From: Struthio camelus
Lineage: Eukaryota > Chordata > Aves > Struthioniformes > Struthionidae
Assembly: GCF_040807025.1 (NCBI RefSeq)
Contig: NC_090981.1
Span: 1,810,501 to 1,874,500 of the forward strand
Direction of reading: 5' to 3'
DNA: 64,000 bases
Shown: positions 36,680 to 47,345 of the stretch, piece by piece
Layout of the letters: each line of letters opens with the position of its first letter
Position numbering within the stretch: the first letter of the stretch is position 1
The notes under the pieces: generated by a model
Databases searched by the model: none
What the model was told of the DNA's origin: nothing
Seen by the model: the letters and a program-made list of their open reading frames with translations, nothing else
Program-made: the position numbers and the translations under genes

Positions 36680-37530
36680 GTTCTTCAACTACTTGTGAGG
36701 ATGGACACCAAACAGCTCTCTTGGTTTTTCGGCAGGACCCCTTGATGACATGTCCTTTGTATACAAAATTTCCCCAGTTGTTGCAAGAAGAAATATGTTT
36801 GTGTTGCCCTAGATTACCTAGGAGCACTTGTGCATTCTTCCTATCCTGTGGATGCAGATTATCCAACACTTCCTGAAGAACAGGGTCGGGGTTCTCAGGA
36901 TTCTGAAGGGGCTTTTCCACTTCTGTCTTGCTTTCTTCCAGAAAAAACAAGAGTTATTTTCCCCCTTTCCTAATCACTCTGCTTCGCATGTGCCAAGTAC
37001 TTTTGAAGAGTGGCTGACTGTATACACCTTAGCTTTTTCGTAGGCTGTCAAGCCTGGTTTCTGGAGAATATCCCTCATTTCAGCATCCAAAGAGTGCACT
37101 GCGTCAGCCCTAATGTCTTCCTTGGGTAGTGGCAGCACCCTTAGCTGTTCCAGCTTGTTTGCAGGCACCAGATACAATTTTTCTACATATTCCACCACTG
37201 CTTTACCAAAAGCCCTGTGATGAGGGGAAGAGCAAAACTTAGAAGAGGACTGATAAATCCACTGGCTTACTTCACCAGTAGCGTCTTTCTTTTGAAGGGC
37301 GCACTTTTACTACTCAGGCTTTTAATGAATTTGCGGCCCTTTTTCAGCATGCATATCTGGTGGGATATTAATGGAATGTTCCTCTTCAAGGTATTCAGGG
37401 AAATATAAGAAATGGCTTTTATCAGGTCATAAGAAGCAGTGCAGAGCATTGCTTTCCTCTGCTGGGGGGAGGACTGGATCAACAGCTCCAGGAGGGACAG
37501 GTTACTCTTCAGACAGTGGTACATCATACT
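36680..37530 (-). pseudogene. Polinton-associated small protein region, function unknown
   Basis: Three minus-strand pieces in different frames are recognisable as parts of proteins that accompany the capsid-like gene in Polinton-type elements. The first (37527 to about 37270) includes LLELLIQSSPQQRKAML and SLNTLKRNIPL followed by a basic stretch. The second (37198 to 36974) reads VEYVEKLYLVPANKLEQL and LDAEMRDILQKPGLTAYEKA. The third (about 36900 to 36740) reads HPQDRKNAQVLLGNL and GNFVYKGHVIKGS. They may be one or two genes; the basic first piece could be a core-like protein. Frameshifts and stops separate the pieces. I do not assign a biochemical function. Confidence 0.5.
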
Positions 37531-37598
37531 CTTGAGTCTACACCAATAGCAATGCAGGGTGTCAGTCCAGCTCCTCTCTATTTATTGCAGAGCACCAG

Positions 37599-37630
37599 TT
37601 TGTTTGTTTGTTTGTTTGTTTGTTTGTTTT
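37599..37630. repeat. (GTTT)n microsatellite
   Basis: Eight TTTG/GTTT units between the small-protein region and the ATPase remnant. Confidence 0.95.
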
Positions 37631-37689
37631 CAGTATGTAAAAGGCTGGCTGCTCTGGCAGGAAAAAATCAGTTCTTAGCCTAAAAGCCT

Positions 37690-38281
37690 CAAGGGTAGAA
37701 GTGGTACCCATATGGTGACCTCAACAACGAGGTACCCATATGGTGACTTTGTAGCATCTTCAAATGCTTCTAAAAAGAACCGGGCCTTGTCAGGATACAT
37801 CTGCCTGGCTAGGGATGCAACCTGGATCTTATCTCAGGGGTTCTTAAATAGCACCCGATATTTTGTGTTGAGAGTGATGGTGCAGCTCCTTTTACCCTTG
37901 CAAAAAAACATTGTGGACAATGTACAGGATGCTTTAGATTCCTGTGATGCACAGACTTAGTACAAGCTTTCTCAATTTCATTGCTCTCAGAAGCAGAGTT
38001 CATCAAATCATCAATCACAACCATATTTACTTTATTGGGGGAAATAAACAGTTATCACTGAGACTGTCAGGCAAGTCCTCCATGAATTTGATAAAAGGTT
38101 ATTTACAGAGCAGTTCCTGATACAACAGTTGCCAACAACTGTAACACCACACAATATTCTCAGGCATAAAAGAAAGGAAGCAATTGGCCCTGTCTGAAAG
38201 ACTTTTTACAAAATAACTTTTCCCACAGTTGCTAGGCCCTGCCAGAATAGCAGAAAAGGGGTGCTTCCAGTGGATGCCCAT
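37690..38281 (-). pseudogene. Packaging ATPase remnant (A32/FtsK-HerA type)
   Basis: Minus strand from the ATG at 38279-38281. The N-terminal part has HPFSAILAGPSNCGKSYFV, whose GPSNCGKS (38216-38239) is a Walker A motif. About 65 codons on, in another frame, comes VVIDDLM (about 38003-38023), a Walker B, then HHRNL, as in the virus-type DNA-packaging ATPases. Later residues (LRTPEIRSRLHP region) lie in yet another frame. These enzymes pump genomes into capsids using ATP. The order polymerase, ATPase, small protein, capsid supports the element call. The gene is interrupted by at least two frameshifts and stops near 38090. Total length of about 200 codons is near the usual size. Confidence 0.75.
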
Positions 38282-41200
38282 GACCAAAAACTGTAGGGGA
38301 GGCTTTTAAAATTTTTAGTCAGCACCATTTTGTCATAGACGACCTTCTGTGTGTTCTGGAGGGGCCTGGTTTCTATTGCCTACCTCTCCTTGTTCCTGAC
38401 AAATAGAGTGCTGGTCTATCATGATCTTTTTAGGGTCATCACTGTCTGTATTTACACTGTAATGCAACATGAGATACCTCAGTGCCTCAAAATTGATCTT
38501 TTCTCTTTTGCATTTAGAGTGATGCCTTTAAACTTTGTAGTGAGCACACCTGCAGAAGATCTGGAGAGGAGTAGGTAACTGGCAGAGTACATGGTAGCAG
38601 CCCCAGAGTGTGCTCTCTACACACTGACCAAAGTCAATCAGGGCCGGATAGGCATATTCCATTTTGTCAACAATGTCTAGCTACTTCGCAGCCAGTAGCT
38701 ACTCAAGCTCAGCACAGTTGAGATAAGGAAATAGTTTTAGTAGATAAAAGGAGCCCTTAGGATACAACGAGTTGAGTCTCACCTGGGCGTCCGACCTGTG
38801 CGTCCAGCAGCCTCCCATCAGCGACCCCTCCGTGTGGTTCCCGGGGCTCCCTGTGCAGTTTGGAGTGCAAGTCCTTCATTAAATTTATCTTGTTTAACCC
38901 CTCATGAACCTTGAGTGTATCTCTATGCCGGTATTCTATCCGACCCTCTCTTACCTGCCTTGCTGTCACAACCTTTAAGCAACACTTTCCCCCAGACTTC
39001 AAGTAGCTGCAGAATTTGGGGCCTGAAGACACAAACTCAGTAATGTGCTCCTCTGGTGGCAATTCACTCATCAACTCACCTAAATAGTCACTGAGCAGGG
39101 GCTTCCAATCCCCTGGACGACTCCCAAATATCACAGAGTCTGCATCATGATAAAGGCAATGGTCTTGCAGGGCATCTAGGAGATCGTAAACCTCCAGGCG
39201 CAGATATGCTGTGGTGAAGCAAGCTACTAAAATGTTAGTGTTGTGCTACAGGGTTGCACTTCCTTTAGCATACTTCCACGAGACAGTGGCTGCATCCTCA
39301 TCAATAAAATCACAGGACATATCATAAGCCAGAGAAAAGAGATAACCATACAACTCATCTAGTTCTCTTACAATGGTGATGTTGGGTAGGTTGGATCTCT
39401 GTCCAATTTTCCCCACAGAGAATTGAAAAACAGTTTTGCAATTTGGCATTTGGAAGGGTTTTTCTTTATATGTTCAGACTGCAAAAGAATGTCTTCTTTC
39501 TGCCTGTAATCTTCAACATATTCAGCTTTTTTGTCAGCATCTCTGCACCAGGCTGGGGAGCCTGAAGCTTCCTGCTTCTGGCGGAGGTGTAGTTTTATAT
39601 AACCTGAGAAAAGACTGTTCCCCTCTGCTTGAAATGCCAAACCTCATAGATTTCACAGACCCTATCGCCCTTCTCCAGAGCCTTGTTCAGTTCTGGGGAA
39701 CACCAGGTGCCCACAAGGGCTCTTTCTTCATCACTGTGGATACAGAGGGCCTGACAGGTTTCAGCACAAGTGCGGCACAAGGGAAACAATAGCTTGCTGC
39801 TTGCCCTCATGGGAAGTACAGGGAAAAAAGAATCCAGGAGGTAGGTACACCTTTACTTTGACCATCCCAAGGATGGTGGCAGAGCGTCAAAATTTTCAAA
39901 AATAACTTTGGGTTGATGAAGGGATAGAGGCTAGTAAAATCATAGTAATACATCTTTTCATTGGAGGCTGCTTTGTAGTACAGACAAATGGTATTTGTCT
40001 TGCCAAAAAGTGCATCATGAGATGAACAGTGTAGCCAGTTTGGTCCTGGCAAAGAACTCTGTGAGCTCCCCCACTGATTTTGTCATAGTGATCCACTCAT
40101 GCTCCCATAGACATCTGATGCTAAAGCCTGCTCTCTTTAGGTCGTCCATCTTTTGTTGTGTTGTGTAATACAAATATCCAAAGGTGGCCCCCACCAGAGG
40201 GTTCCAGTCATTTCCATGGTAGCATTCAATACAGCCATGGAAAAAGCACCCATTAAATTTGAAAGCTGTCGGCACCCCACCAATGACTGCACAGCCATCC
40301 AAGAAACAGGCTTCCACTTGATATTCACCACCTTGTAACTTATGACAGATTTGAATATTTTCCTTTTCAGCCATGTACATAAGCCATTGAATAGAGGGGG
40401 TCGAATATCTTTTTCCTCCAACGATAGCCTTCTGGAGGGAGGAGTCTTACCATGTTAGGTTTAAGGAACATAAACCGGTATGTAGACATGCAAGTAGAGG
40501 CCAGCGTAGTATACTGAAAGGGATCTATACAGCAATAAGCCTTCACCTCTTCATCACCCTCCTTCTCATAGAATGTGCGATGGGTCATCACCATTCCCAC
40601 ATGCTCTGCAGGCCTCCCACAACATTTTTACATCTTGCTGGCAATAGTCACTCAGTCCTTTTTGCAAGTCAAAAAATCTTCTCCTGATTAGCCATGTGTG
40701 TGCCATGCCAAGAATTCCTTGTTCTCCTCAAGCATCACGCCATCCACCCCATAATATTGTGGTGGTGGAAGAGGGCTGATATAACTTTGATTTTCAGCAG
40801 TGTTGAAAAAAATGGGGGAAATAACTTTGGCAGCCCTCAATACCCAACACTTGGGGAAGGCTGCTTAGTTTCATGGGTGAAAAATTTAAGGAGTCTATGA
40901 AACGACTACTCAGGATGGGTACTTCCATGCGCATGAGTTTACCACCTTGGGTGATTAATTGCATGTCCATTTTTTCCTTCAGAAGCTGACTAACAACACA
41001 GTAGCCTTTATAGCCTTTGGCATTATGTGCTAGGAAAATGTAGCCCCAAAACTTTGTTTCCATAAACAACTGATTTAAGTTCATGAGGGATGTGCCCCCC
41101 TTTAAACTCCCATTCTCCTTCAGTTTTCCTTCCTACCTCTCCTTCTTCTTCATCCCCAGGTTCTTCCAGGGTGACCTCCATGGCAAAAATGTAATTTGGG

Positions 41201-42200
41201 ACGTGTCCCAGTTTTCTATGACATGGAGTGCATGCAGGAAATATAGCCCTGCCCTGCTTCTGGGTTTTTGATCACAGGCATGATGCTGGTTCACGTTACA
41301 GATCTGTCCATAGCACATTCCGCACTGCCAGCCCTTACATTTGTGATGCTTTTCCACATAGGCCTTGCACTTCTCACCAAAAATCATAGTCAAACAATCA
41401 ATTTGTTTTTTAATAGCCAGGGCCTGGTGCCTCTGTAAACATTCCCCAGACCTGCGCAGCAGTCTGCAGCTAGGGCTCCTCCCCATGTTAACTGCACAGT
41501 CTCAAGACAAGCCGAGCCAGCAATAGTATGTACAGCTATGGACATGATTATACAATGTCTGACAAAGCTCAAAAAAGTTTATTGCCCCAAATACCTTCCT
41601 GACGTCCTTAACACCATACTAATGTTCATCACGTAAAAGGAAGAAACAGGTCTTGGATATTCAAGACTGCCGTTTGGCTTAAAAAAAAAATCTCCCAACC
41701 TTTTTTGCCCTCAGATAGGAGGATGATGCCTATATTAACACGTAGCAGATCCTCAAACAAGGGGATCTCACTCAGCAAGACCTTCCTGTGCACAGACCAC
41801 CTCAGTTTGTCATGTAGTTCTTTTGCTCCCCTTTTAACAATTCTGCATCTGTCAGATTCCCCCACTGTTGTAAGCGCTGTGAGACACCCAGCAAAACAGA
41901 GATTATTGTTGCTGTTAGTTAGATCAATTAAACAGCACTGCTTTTTGTCTATAATTTTGGAATGGAGGATAGACTGTAGGGTTCTGCATACCCCGCTCCC
42001 AACGGTTTTTACAATACTGATAGCCAGGCAGAAAGTCTGATCAAAACACAGCTCTTACTTTGTAGGAGAGTACTGACCCAGTCTAAAAATTTCGCAGTGT
42101 TCATATTGCTTAAATTAATAGTGGCAGAACATAAAGAGCTGTGCATGCTGACAGCTTCAAGACAGAGCTGAGCATAATCACCAGGTTCCAACAACTGGAA
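38282..42200 (-). pseudogene. Family B DNA polymerase, protein-primed type, interrupted by an LTR
   Basis: Decayed replicative polymerase of the element. On the minus strand, in order: an N-terminal segment (42194-42010), a Cys/His-rich stretch (CKGWQCGMCYGQICNVNQHH, about 41280-41340), a proofreading-type motif IFLAHNAKGYKGY (about 40985-41040), FNGCFFHGCIECY (about 40220-40260), motif A YYDFTSLYPFINP (about 39910-39950), motif B FNSLWGKLD (about 39405-39435), motif C LYHDADSVIFG (about 39125-39160), then DYLGELMSELP and EFVSSGPKFCSY. A 435-bp LTR then splits the gene, and its end (VVYDKMVLTKNFKSLPY) lies just before the ATPase ATG. Catalytic Asp residues of motifs A and C are still encoded. 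There are at least ten frame changes or stops. Confidence 0.8.
38536..38970 (+). repeat. ERV-L-type solo LTR inserted in the polymerase remnant
   Basis: Begins TGTAGTGAGCACACC and ends TGCTGTCACA. It has the same family structure as 44777-45207, 58827-59259 and 29828-30261 but with many substitutions. The flanks AACTT (38531-38535) and ACCTT (38971-38975) match at four of five bases, consistent with an aged target duplication. Polymerase coding sequence continues on both sides, so the LTR is younger than the element. Confidence 0.85.
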
Positions 42201-42444
42201 TAAATAAATATAAATAAATATAAATCTCTTATTAAGAATGTTTTATCCATTCTATATCTCTACTTTTCCAAATATATATATTTAATTTCTATATCATTAT
42301 AAAAGTATGTGTGTACCTAGAGGGAACATAGACTGGGACACTTTCCCCTTTGATTAGTACCAAGTGGGTGTCTCCTGGCCCATCAGCAATGATTTCCCCT
42401 TCCGACTGTTTGGGTTTAGTCAGATCATGCACCCACACAGCACG

Positions 42445-42800
42445 GCCTGTGGGCCCGAAACCGCCTGGTTGCCCGGTGGGCTGCAAGGGATCTACTTCCT
42501 GGATAGTGGGGACCCCTATCCGCTCACATGTCAGTTGGGCTATTTGGGCTCCCTGTGTACACCGCCAGGGTTGGGATCCGGTGTAATGGGTTGCAACCTT
42601 CACCTCCTCAGGGTAGTTTGAGTCAATGACTCCTGCAACGATGTCCACCGCCCCGGAGACCTAAACTATTACAGGGCACCAAGTGACCGCAATACAATAG
42701 AGGTATGGCAACTGCCAACCCCATACTCACAAGATGACAGCTCTCCAGTTCTTGGGTTATTTCTTTGCGTGGCAATCGCAGATCCAACCCTGCACTCCCA
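42445..42800 (-). pseudogene. ERV-L dUTPase remnant
   Basis: The enzyme hydrolyses dUTP. Motif 1 (ATPGSAGLDLRLP, about 42765-42805) is in the frame of the integrase. After a stop and shift at about 42620-42650 come motif 3 (VAGVIDSNYPEEVKV, about 42590-42640) and a motif-4-like GAQIAQL (about 42535-42560), followed by a Gly-rich C-terminal region to about 42290. The five-motif order of trimeric dUTPases is recognisable although motif 2 is weak. It is broken by the frameshift. Confidence 0.75.
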
Positions 42801-42859
42801 GGCGTGGCTCGCACGGGGAGACAGGCTTGGGGCTGCAGCCGTTGCACTCTAAGCACACG

Positions 42860-43290
42860 CGGCTGCTCGATGGACTCCCCTTTGAAACAAGCGTTCAGCT
42901 GTTCTGTCAATCCGGCCCTTTGCGGATGGTAGGGTATGTGATATGTCCAGGCTATTCCTCGCTCTCCAGCCCAATTTTGAACGTCCTTCCCTGTAAAACG
43001 AGTGCCCTGATCACTTTGGATCTCCACCGGGGAACCATATAACCCAGTCAAGTCTTCTAATGCCTTCATGGTGTGAGCCTGGGTAGCTGCGGTGCAAGAG
43101 CGGGTGTACAATAGACCAGAGCAGGCGTCTACAGCGGTCAGGACACACCTGTGCCGCTGGCTCTCCGGCGAGGGTCCAATATAATCAACTTGCCACCCCT
43201 CCCCAGGCTTTTGTCCTCTGCAGATATACCCCTTTTGGGTCCCCAACCGCTGCAGAGCTGAGCGGGGGCAACGCTGCCGGCCCCCGTTTG
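42860..43290 (-). pseudogene. ERV-L integrase core remnant
   Basis: Catalytic core of the enzyme that inserts proviral DNA. The triad is complete: Asp in GWQVDYIGP (43184-43186), Asp in IQSDQGTRF (43010-43012) and Glu in GLTEQLN (42902-42904). There are exactly 35 residues between the last two, the DD35E spacing. The C-terminal part is short: the frame passes into the dUTPase after about 25 residues, so a deletion is likely. The N-terminal zinc-binding domain is missing because integrase is joined directly to gag-derived sequence at about 43250-43290. The frame upstream (to 43477) is GC-rich out-of-frame gag. Confidence 0.8.
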
Positions 43291-44620
43291 TGCCGCTGGC
43301 AGCTCCCCGTCCGTGCACGCTGCCGGCGGGGCAGTGGGTGCCGCCGCGCCCCCCCGGCGCTCTCCAGGCTGCTCGCCGCGCGCCCCCACCCCCGGGGGCG
43401 GTGTGCGCTGCTCCGGCTGCAGCTGCAGCCACCGCTCGAGCAGCTCTGCGCTGGGTTCGCCGTCCGCCTCCCGCCATGGCATGGCCGCTTGCAGCAGCTC
43501 TCGGAACATAGTGCCGCGACTCGCCCTTTCTGCCCGCTTCACGTTGACCCGCCTGTGTCCCGGCTTCCCACCGCTGCTAACAGAGGACGCCTCTGCCAAC
43601 TGAGATGGCAGCGCTGCGACTTCCCCCACCACCCACAGGCAGCACCATCGCTTTAAGATGGGCGGGCCGGTTCGCAGCATCTTAGTCCGGATGGTTTTGC
43701 TCACGGGGATCGGATCCGGTAAACGCGGGGGAATACGTTCCGGACAGCATTCCTGATTGCCGCAGCCGGTTCATTCCTGCCGCGATAGCAGTCCACCCGG
43801 TGAGCCCGTCATCGACGTCCGCGGCAGCCGGCCAGGTTAACCGCGCCGCGCCCAGCACCCGCTCCACTAGGGAGGGGGAAACGCTTCGGCTTTGCTGCTG
43901 CGGGGGACGGAGGGTGCCGCGCAGCCTGGGATCCTGGGGCAGGGCCCCCGTCGCATCGAGCTCCCCTCTAGTACAATGAACCGCCTCTGGCCCATCGTCG
44001 CACAGCCTCAACAGCCGCTCTAACAACCCTTCACGGGGCTGCTGCCGGTAGCGCCCCTGCACATCCTGCAGCTCCGACGCTTTAAAATCGCGAGCAGTTG
44101 CGGTCCCTTGCAGGCTGGCCGCGCTCGGTCCGGTAGGCGGCTGCGCTGCCACCGGCCGGGCAGCTGCCTCCCCCTCACGCTCGGGGTCCGACTCCGAGCT
44201 GGGGGGCTCGTCGGGGTCCCAGATATTGCCGTCCCAAGTTTCCGGATCCCCATCGGCTTTTCGCACCAGTGCCCGCACCGCCGGGGACGGACATCTCGCC
44301 GCCCCCCTGTCGCCGCCGGCGATTTGCGATGCGGGCGGCCGCAGCGGCGCACCGGTGCTGCAGCTTCTCGGCTCGACCCGCGGTTGCAGTTGCGGCCTCC
44401 TGGGTCGTTTGTCGAGCCTCCTTAGCGGCTTCGAGACCCCTTTCCACCTGCCCGTTTCGCTGGCGCTGCGTCAGCAACGCCTCGTCCGGGGTGCGGAGCG
44501 CAGTCAGCGAGACCCACCCCAGATCCCCCGCTGCCAGCCCTGCTTCTGCCAGCCGGAGCTCGGAGCTCGGAGACCAGCCCCACGAGCCGCTCTGGGGATG
44601 CCCCCGGCTCACCCTCTAGC
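43290..44620 (-). pseudogene. ERV-L gag remnants, frameshifted
   Basis: Structural polyprotein of the provirus, in three minus-strand frames. The N-terminal piece (44612 to about 44290) is Ala/Arg-rich with a coiled-coil-like run (ERGLEAAKEARQTTQEAATA). The middle piece (44278-43682) starts RALVRKADGDPETWDGNIWD and has an acidic Pro-rich part, then DGLTGWTAIAAGMNRLRQSG. The last (about 43560-43400) contains FRELLQAAMPWREADGEPS. ERV-L gag proteins are divergent; the call rests mostly on position between LTR and integrase. No zinc knuckle is seen. At least two frameshifts. Confidence 0.6.
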
Positions 44621-44776
44621 TCTGGCCACGCTGCGGGGGCGCCTCGCCAGCTCGCGAGCCATGGGTGCCCATCGACCCGTAGCGGGCCACCCGGGAACGC
44701 GGCTCCCCGCCTCCCCCCGGTCCTCTCGCCCCCAAAGAGGCATCTCCACACCGGGACCCTGCCGACCGCGCCAAAC

Positions 44777-45207
44777 GTGACCGCAAGGCGGGCAAGAGAG
44801 GGTCGGGTGCCGGCGTAGAGAGACGCTCAAGGTTCCGGAGGGGTTAAACCGGGTAGATTCAATAGAGGACTTACGCGCCAAGCTGCGCGGGGAGCCCCGG
44901 GAACCGCGCGGAGGGGTCGCTGATGGGAGGCTGCTGGACACCCGGGTCGGACGCCCAGGCGGGACTCACCTCGCTGTAGCCTAAGGGCCCCTTACATCTA
45001 CTCGAACTCTCTCCTTATCTCAGCTGTGCTAACCTTGGGTAGCTACCGGCCGGGAAGCAGCCAGACGTTGCTGACCAAAGGGAATATGCGTGCCTGGCCC
45101 TGACGGGAAGTCGGTCAGCGCGTAGAGAGCACACTCCGGGGCTGCTACCACGTACTCTGCCAGCCACCTGGCTCCTCGCCAGAGCTTCCGCAGGTGTGCT
45201 CACTACA
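44777..45207 (-). repeat. ERV-L 5' LTR
   Basis: On the minus strand it begins TGTAGTGAGCACACCTGCGG at 45207 and ends GCGGTCAC at 44777. The terminal base is changed, so the CA end reads CG. Gag follows on the minus strand, so it is the 5' LTR. It is almost identical by eye to the LTR at 58827-59259 in the opposite orientation. Confidence 0.85.
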
Positions 45208-45880
45208 GTACATAAATATTTAATTTATATATCTTTATATAGGCATAGATATATGTTATATTATATATTTTTATATATAAATAAAAATGTAACTATCTAT
45301 AAATGAAATCTATATACATATTTGTAAACTCATTTATATATATATATTTCTATATATGTATATATTATATATAACTTCATATATTTTTACATATGAGCAT
45401 TTCCTAGTCAAAAATAAACAGATAGATAGCCAATCGGGGGGGCTCTGAGACCATGTGGGTATAATGGTTTCAAAAAAAGGCAATCAGCCAATCACAGCAA
45501 TATGAAAACACATGGATTAACATGTTGTCCAAAATGGTGGCCTCCATGTATATCATAGGCAGGGGCTTCCTGTCCTGACATTCTTCTGGGTAAACTGGAA
45601 GGGGTGGCTGGACCTGCCAGTAATCACAGGGGCAGTCTGTGAACACGTAAGGTATGATGTTTTAGAAAATGGCAATCCCCAGGGGCAAAAAGAGGTGGAG
45701 TAAACAGACCTTGTGACTAGAAGAGGAGGGGGGCTTCCAGGGCAAGTGGGATACATGACAGCGAAGTAGGGGTGGGACTTCCATCAGAAGTAGGGGATTG
45801 TGGCACCTGTCACTTCTTGTTTTGGTTAAAGCTACTAGCCTCACTTTGGTTCTATAGTTTTCCAGGTTGTCCTTCTGGCC
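45208..45880. other. A/T-rich stretch and unclassified sequence
   Basis: 45208-45420 is A/T-rich with TATA runs. 45420-45850 is a moderately GC-rich stretch in which GGGGCTTCC and related words recur (about 45561, 45727 and, as GGGTGGGACTTCC, 45770). No coding family recognised. It may be flank or a remnant of the DNA element on the other side of the provirus; this is a guess. Confidence 0.4.
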
Positions 45881-47040
45881 TTTTTGGAAATTCGTGTGAT
45901 ATGTGCCTTTCTCAAGTCATCGAGGACCTCCCCCAATCTCCATGGCCTCATCTACTGCTGGTAGGTCTCCTCTTTGAACCCTTTCACTTAGCCTTGGAGA
46001 CCTTGTTGGTGAAGACTGAGGCAAAGGCAGCATAGAGTACCTCAGTCTTATCAATGTCTGTTGTTACTAAATGACCTTCCCCATTCAGCAATGGGCACAC
46101 AATTTCCTTTTCAGCTTTTTACTACAAATTGAGTGGGAGAAGCTCTTCTTGCCCTTCACATCCCTTGCCAGTCTCAACTCCAGCTGAGCTTTGGCTTTCC
46201 TGGCACCATTCCTACATTCCCAGGCAATGTTTCTAAATTTCCCCCTTTGTAGCCTGTCCTTGCTGTCATCTCCTATATGGTACCTTTTTGCCTTAGAGCT
46301 CCATCATGAGTTCTCTGCTTAGCCAAGATGGTCTCCTGATATGTCTACTTGCCTTTCTGAGTATTGGGATGGCCTTTTCTTGTGCTTTGAAGATGGTGTC
46401 CTTAAAGGTCTGCCAGCTTTCCTCAGCTCCTTTGCCATTCAGAGCTGCCTCCCATGGGATCTCACCTACCAGTTTCCTGAATAAGCCAAAGTCTGCTCAC
46501 CTGAGGTCCAGGGTCTGTACTCCACCACTCTCTTTCCTCACTCCCCTCAGGATCTTGAGATCTGATTTCATTGTCACTACAACCAAGGCTACCATTGATT
46601 ACCATGTCCACAAACAGTTCATCCTTGTTAGCGAATAGCAGATCCAGCTGTGTGTCACCCCCAATTGATCCATCCAGTATCTGTATCAAGAAGTTATCCA
46701 TGACATCTTCTAGAAATCTCCTCGACTCTTTGCATCCTACTGTGTTTCCCTTCCAGCAGATGTCAGGGAGGTTTAAGCCCCGCCCCCCCCCATGAGAACT
46801 AGGATCTGTGAGCCAGAGACTTCCTCGAGTTGTTTAAAGAATGCTTCATCCACGTCCTCACCCTATTCAGGTGGTCTGTAACACTCCCACCACGAGGTCA
46901 CCCTTACTGGCATCTCCTCTGATCCTGACCCACAAGCTCTTAACCAGGCTGTAATTGGTCATATAGAAGAGCTCTATGCATCCAAGCTGCTCCTTATTGT
47001 TGTGGACTCTTTTTTAATGCCTGGCAGTACTATAAGCTGA
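45880..47040 (-). mobile_element. CR1 fragment: endonuclease to reverse transcriptase start
   Basis: On the minus strand, 46701-46500 translates to FLIQILDGSIGGDTQLDLLF, then VINGSLGCSDNEI, the conserved end of the CR1 endonuclease (GSLGCSDHE in relatives). The DNA to the left continues through the linker (AGAKAQLELR-like) towards the reverse transcriptase start near 45880. It is an old copy with many stops and no 3' end. Confidence 0.8.
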
Positions 47041-47142
47041 GGAGCAGGTTTGGAAGATACTCCAGCTACTAGCTTCCTCAGATTCTAACTTTTGATAGGG
47101 TCATATCTCTTAGGCAGAAAAAAGAAATGTCTGGCAGGAGAT

Positions 47143-47345
47143 TGTGACCTACCAACAACCCCTACAATGGGAGAAGGCTCAGGGGGCAAGGTGCCCCATA
47201 AATCTCAAGGACAGTGTAGGATGCAGCTCGTTAACTGCAGCTGTTGCACAGTGAACTGACGTTATCTCAAGACAAAGGGGACCGAAGGGTGGCCTTCATC
47301 TTAGATAAGCAGCCATATCCGTTACCTGGACCTGGTATAAGTTTT
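47143..47345 (+). repeat. Truncated 5' LTR
   Basis: It matches the first about 200 bases of the LTR at 54394: TGTGACC.ACCAACA, CCTACAATGGGAGAAGGCTC, GGGGACCGAAGGGTGGCCTT and GATAAGCAGCCATATCC. Similarity stops at the T-run at about 47340-47350. Confidence 0.85.

Larger units (their letters stand above)
36260..42200. mobile_element. Polinton/Maverick/adintovirus-like element remnant
   Basis: The segment carries four linked gene remnants that together occur in Polintons (Mavericks) and the related adintoviruses: a capsid-like protein, a small conserved protein region, a DNA-packaging ATPase, and a family B DNA polymerase of the protein-primed kind. No element integrase, protease or terminal inverted repeats were recognised, so it is a partial copy. 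Every gene has frameshifts or stops. An ERV-L solo LTR (38536-38970) lies inside the polymerase gene and must be younger. An ERV-L provirus abuts the polymerase 5' end. The family call rests on several independent motif sets; whether it was a transposon or an integrated virus cannot be told. Confidence 0.8.
42289..45207 (-). mobile_element. ERV-L (class III) provirus, internally deleted
   Basis: Read on the minus strand: 5' LTR (45207-44777), gag remnants, then integrase with no protease, reverse transcriptase or RNase H between, then dUTPase. A dUTPase downstream of integrase is the hallmark of ERV-L elements. No env is visible, as is normal for ERV-L. No 3' LTR was found; the element ends in A/T-rich DNA near 42290 beside the polymerase remnant. 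GC content is far higher than the surroundings. Confidence 0.85.

Noticed and set aside
44609-44941. Open frame beginning MSSSLPSATPPRGSRGSP, also seen at 59094-59318 and, diverged, at 29792-29995
   Set aside because: It lies within the ERV-L LTRs in each case. Its recurrence reflects the LTR family rather than a gene.
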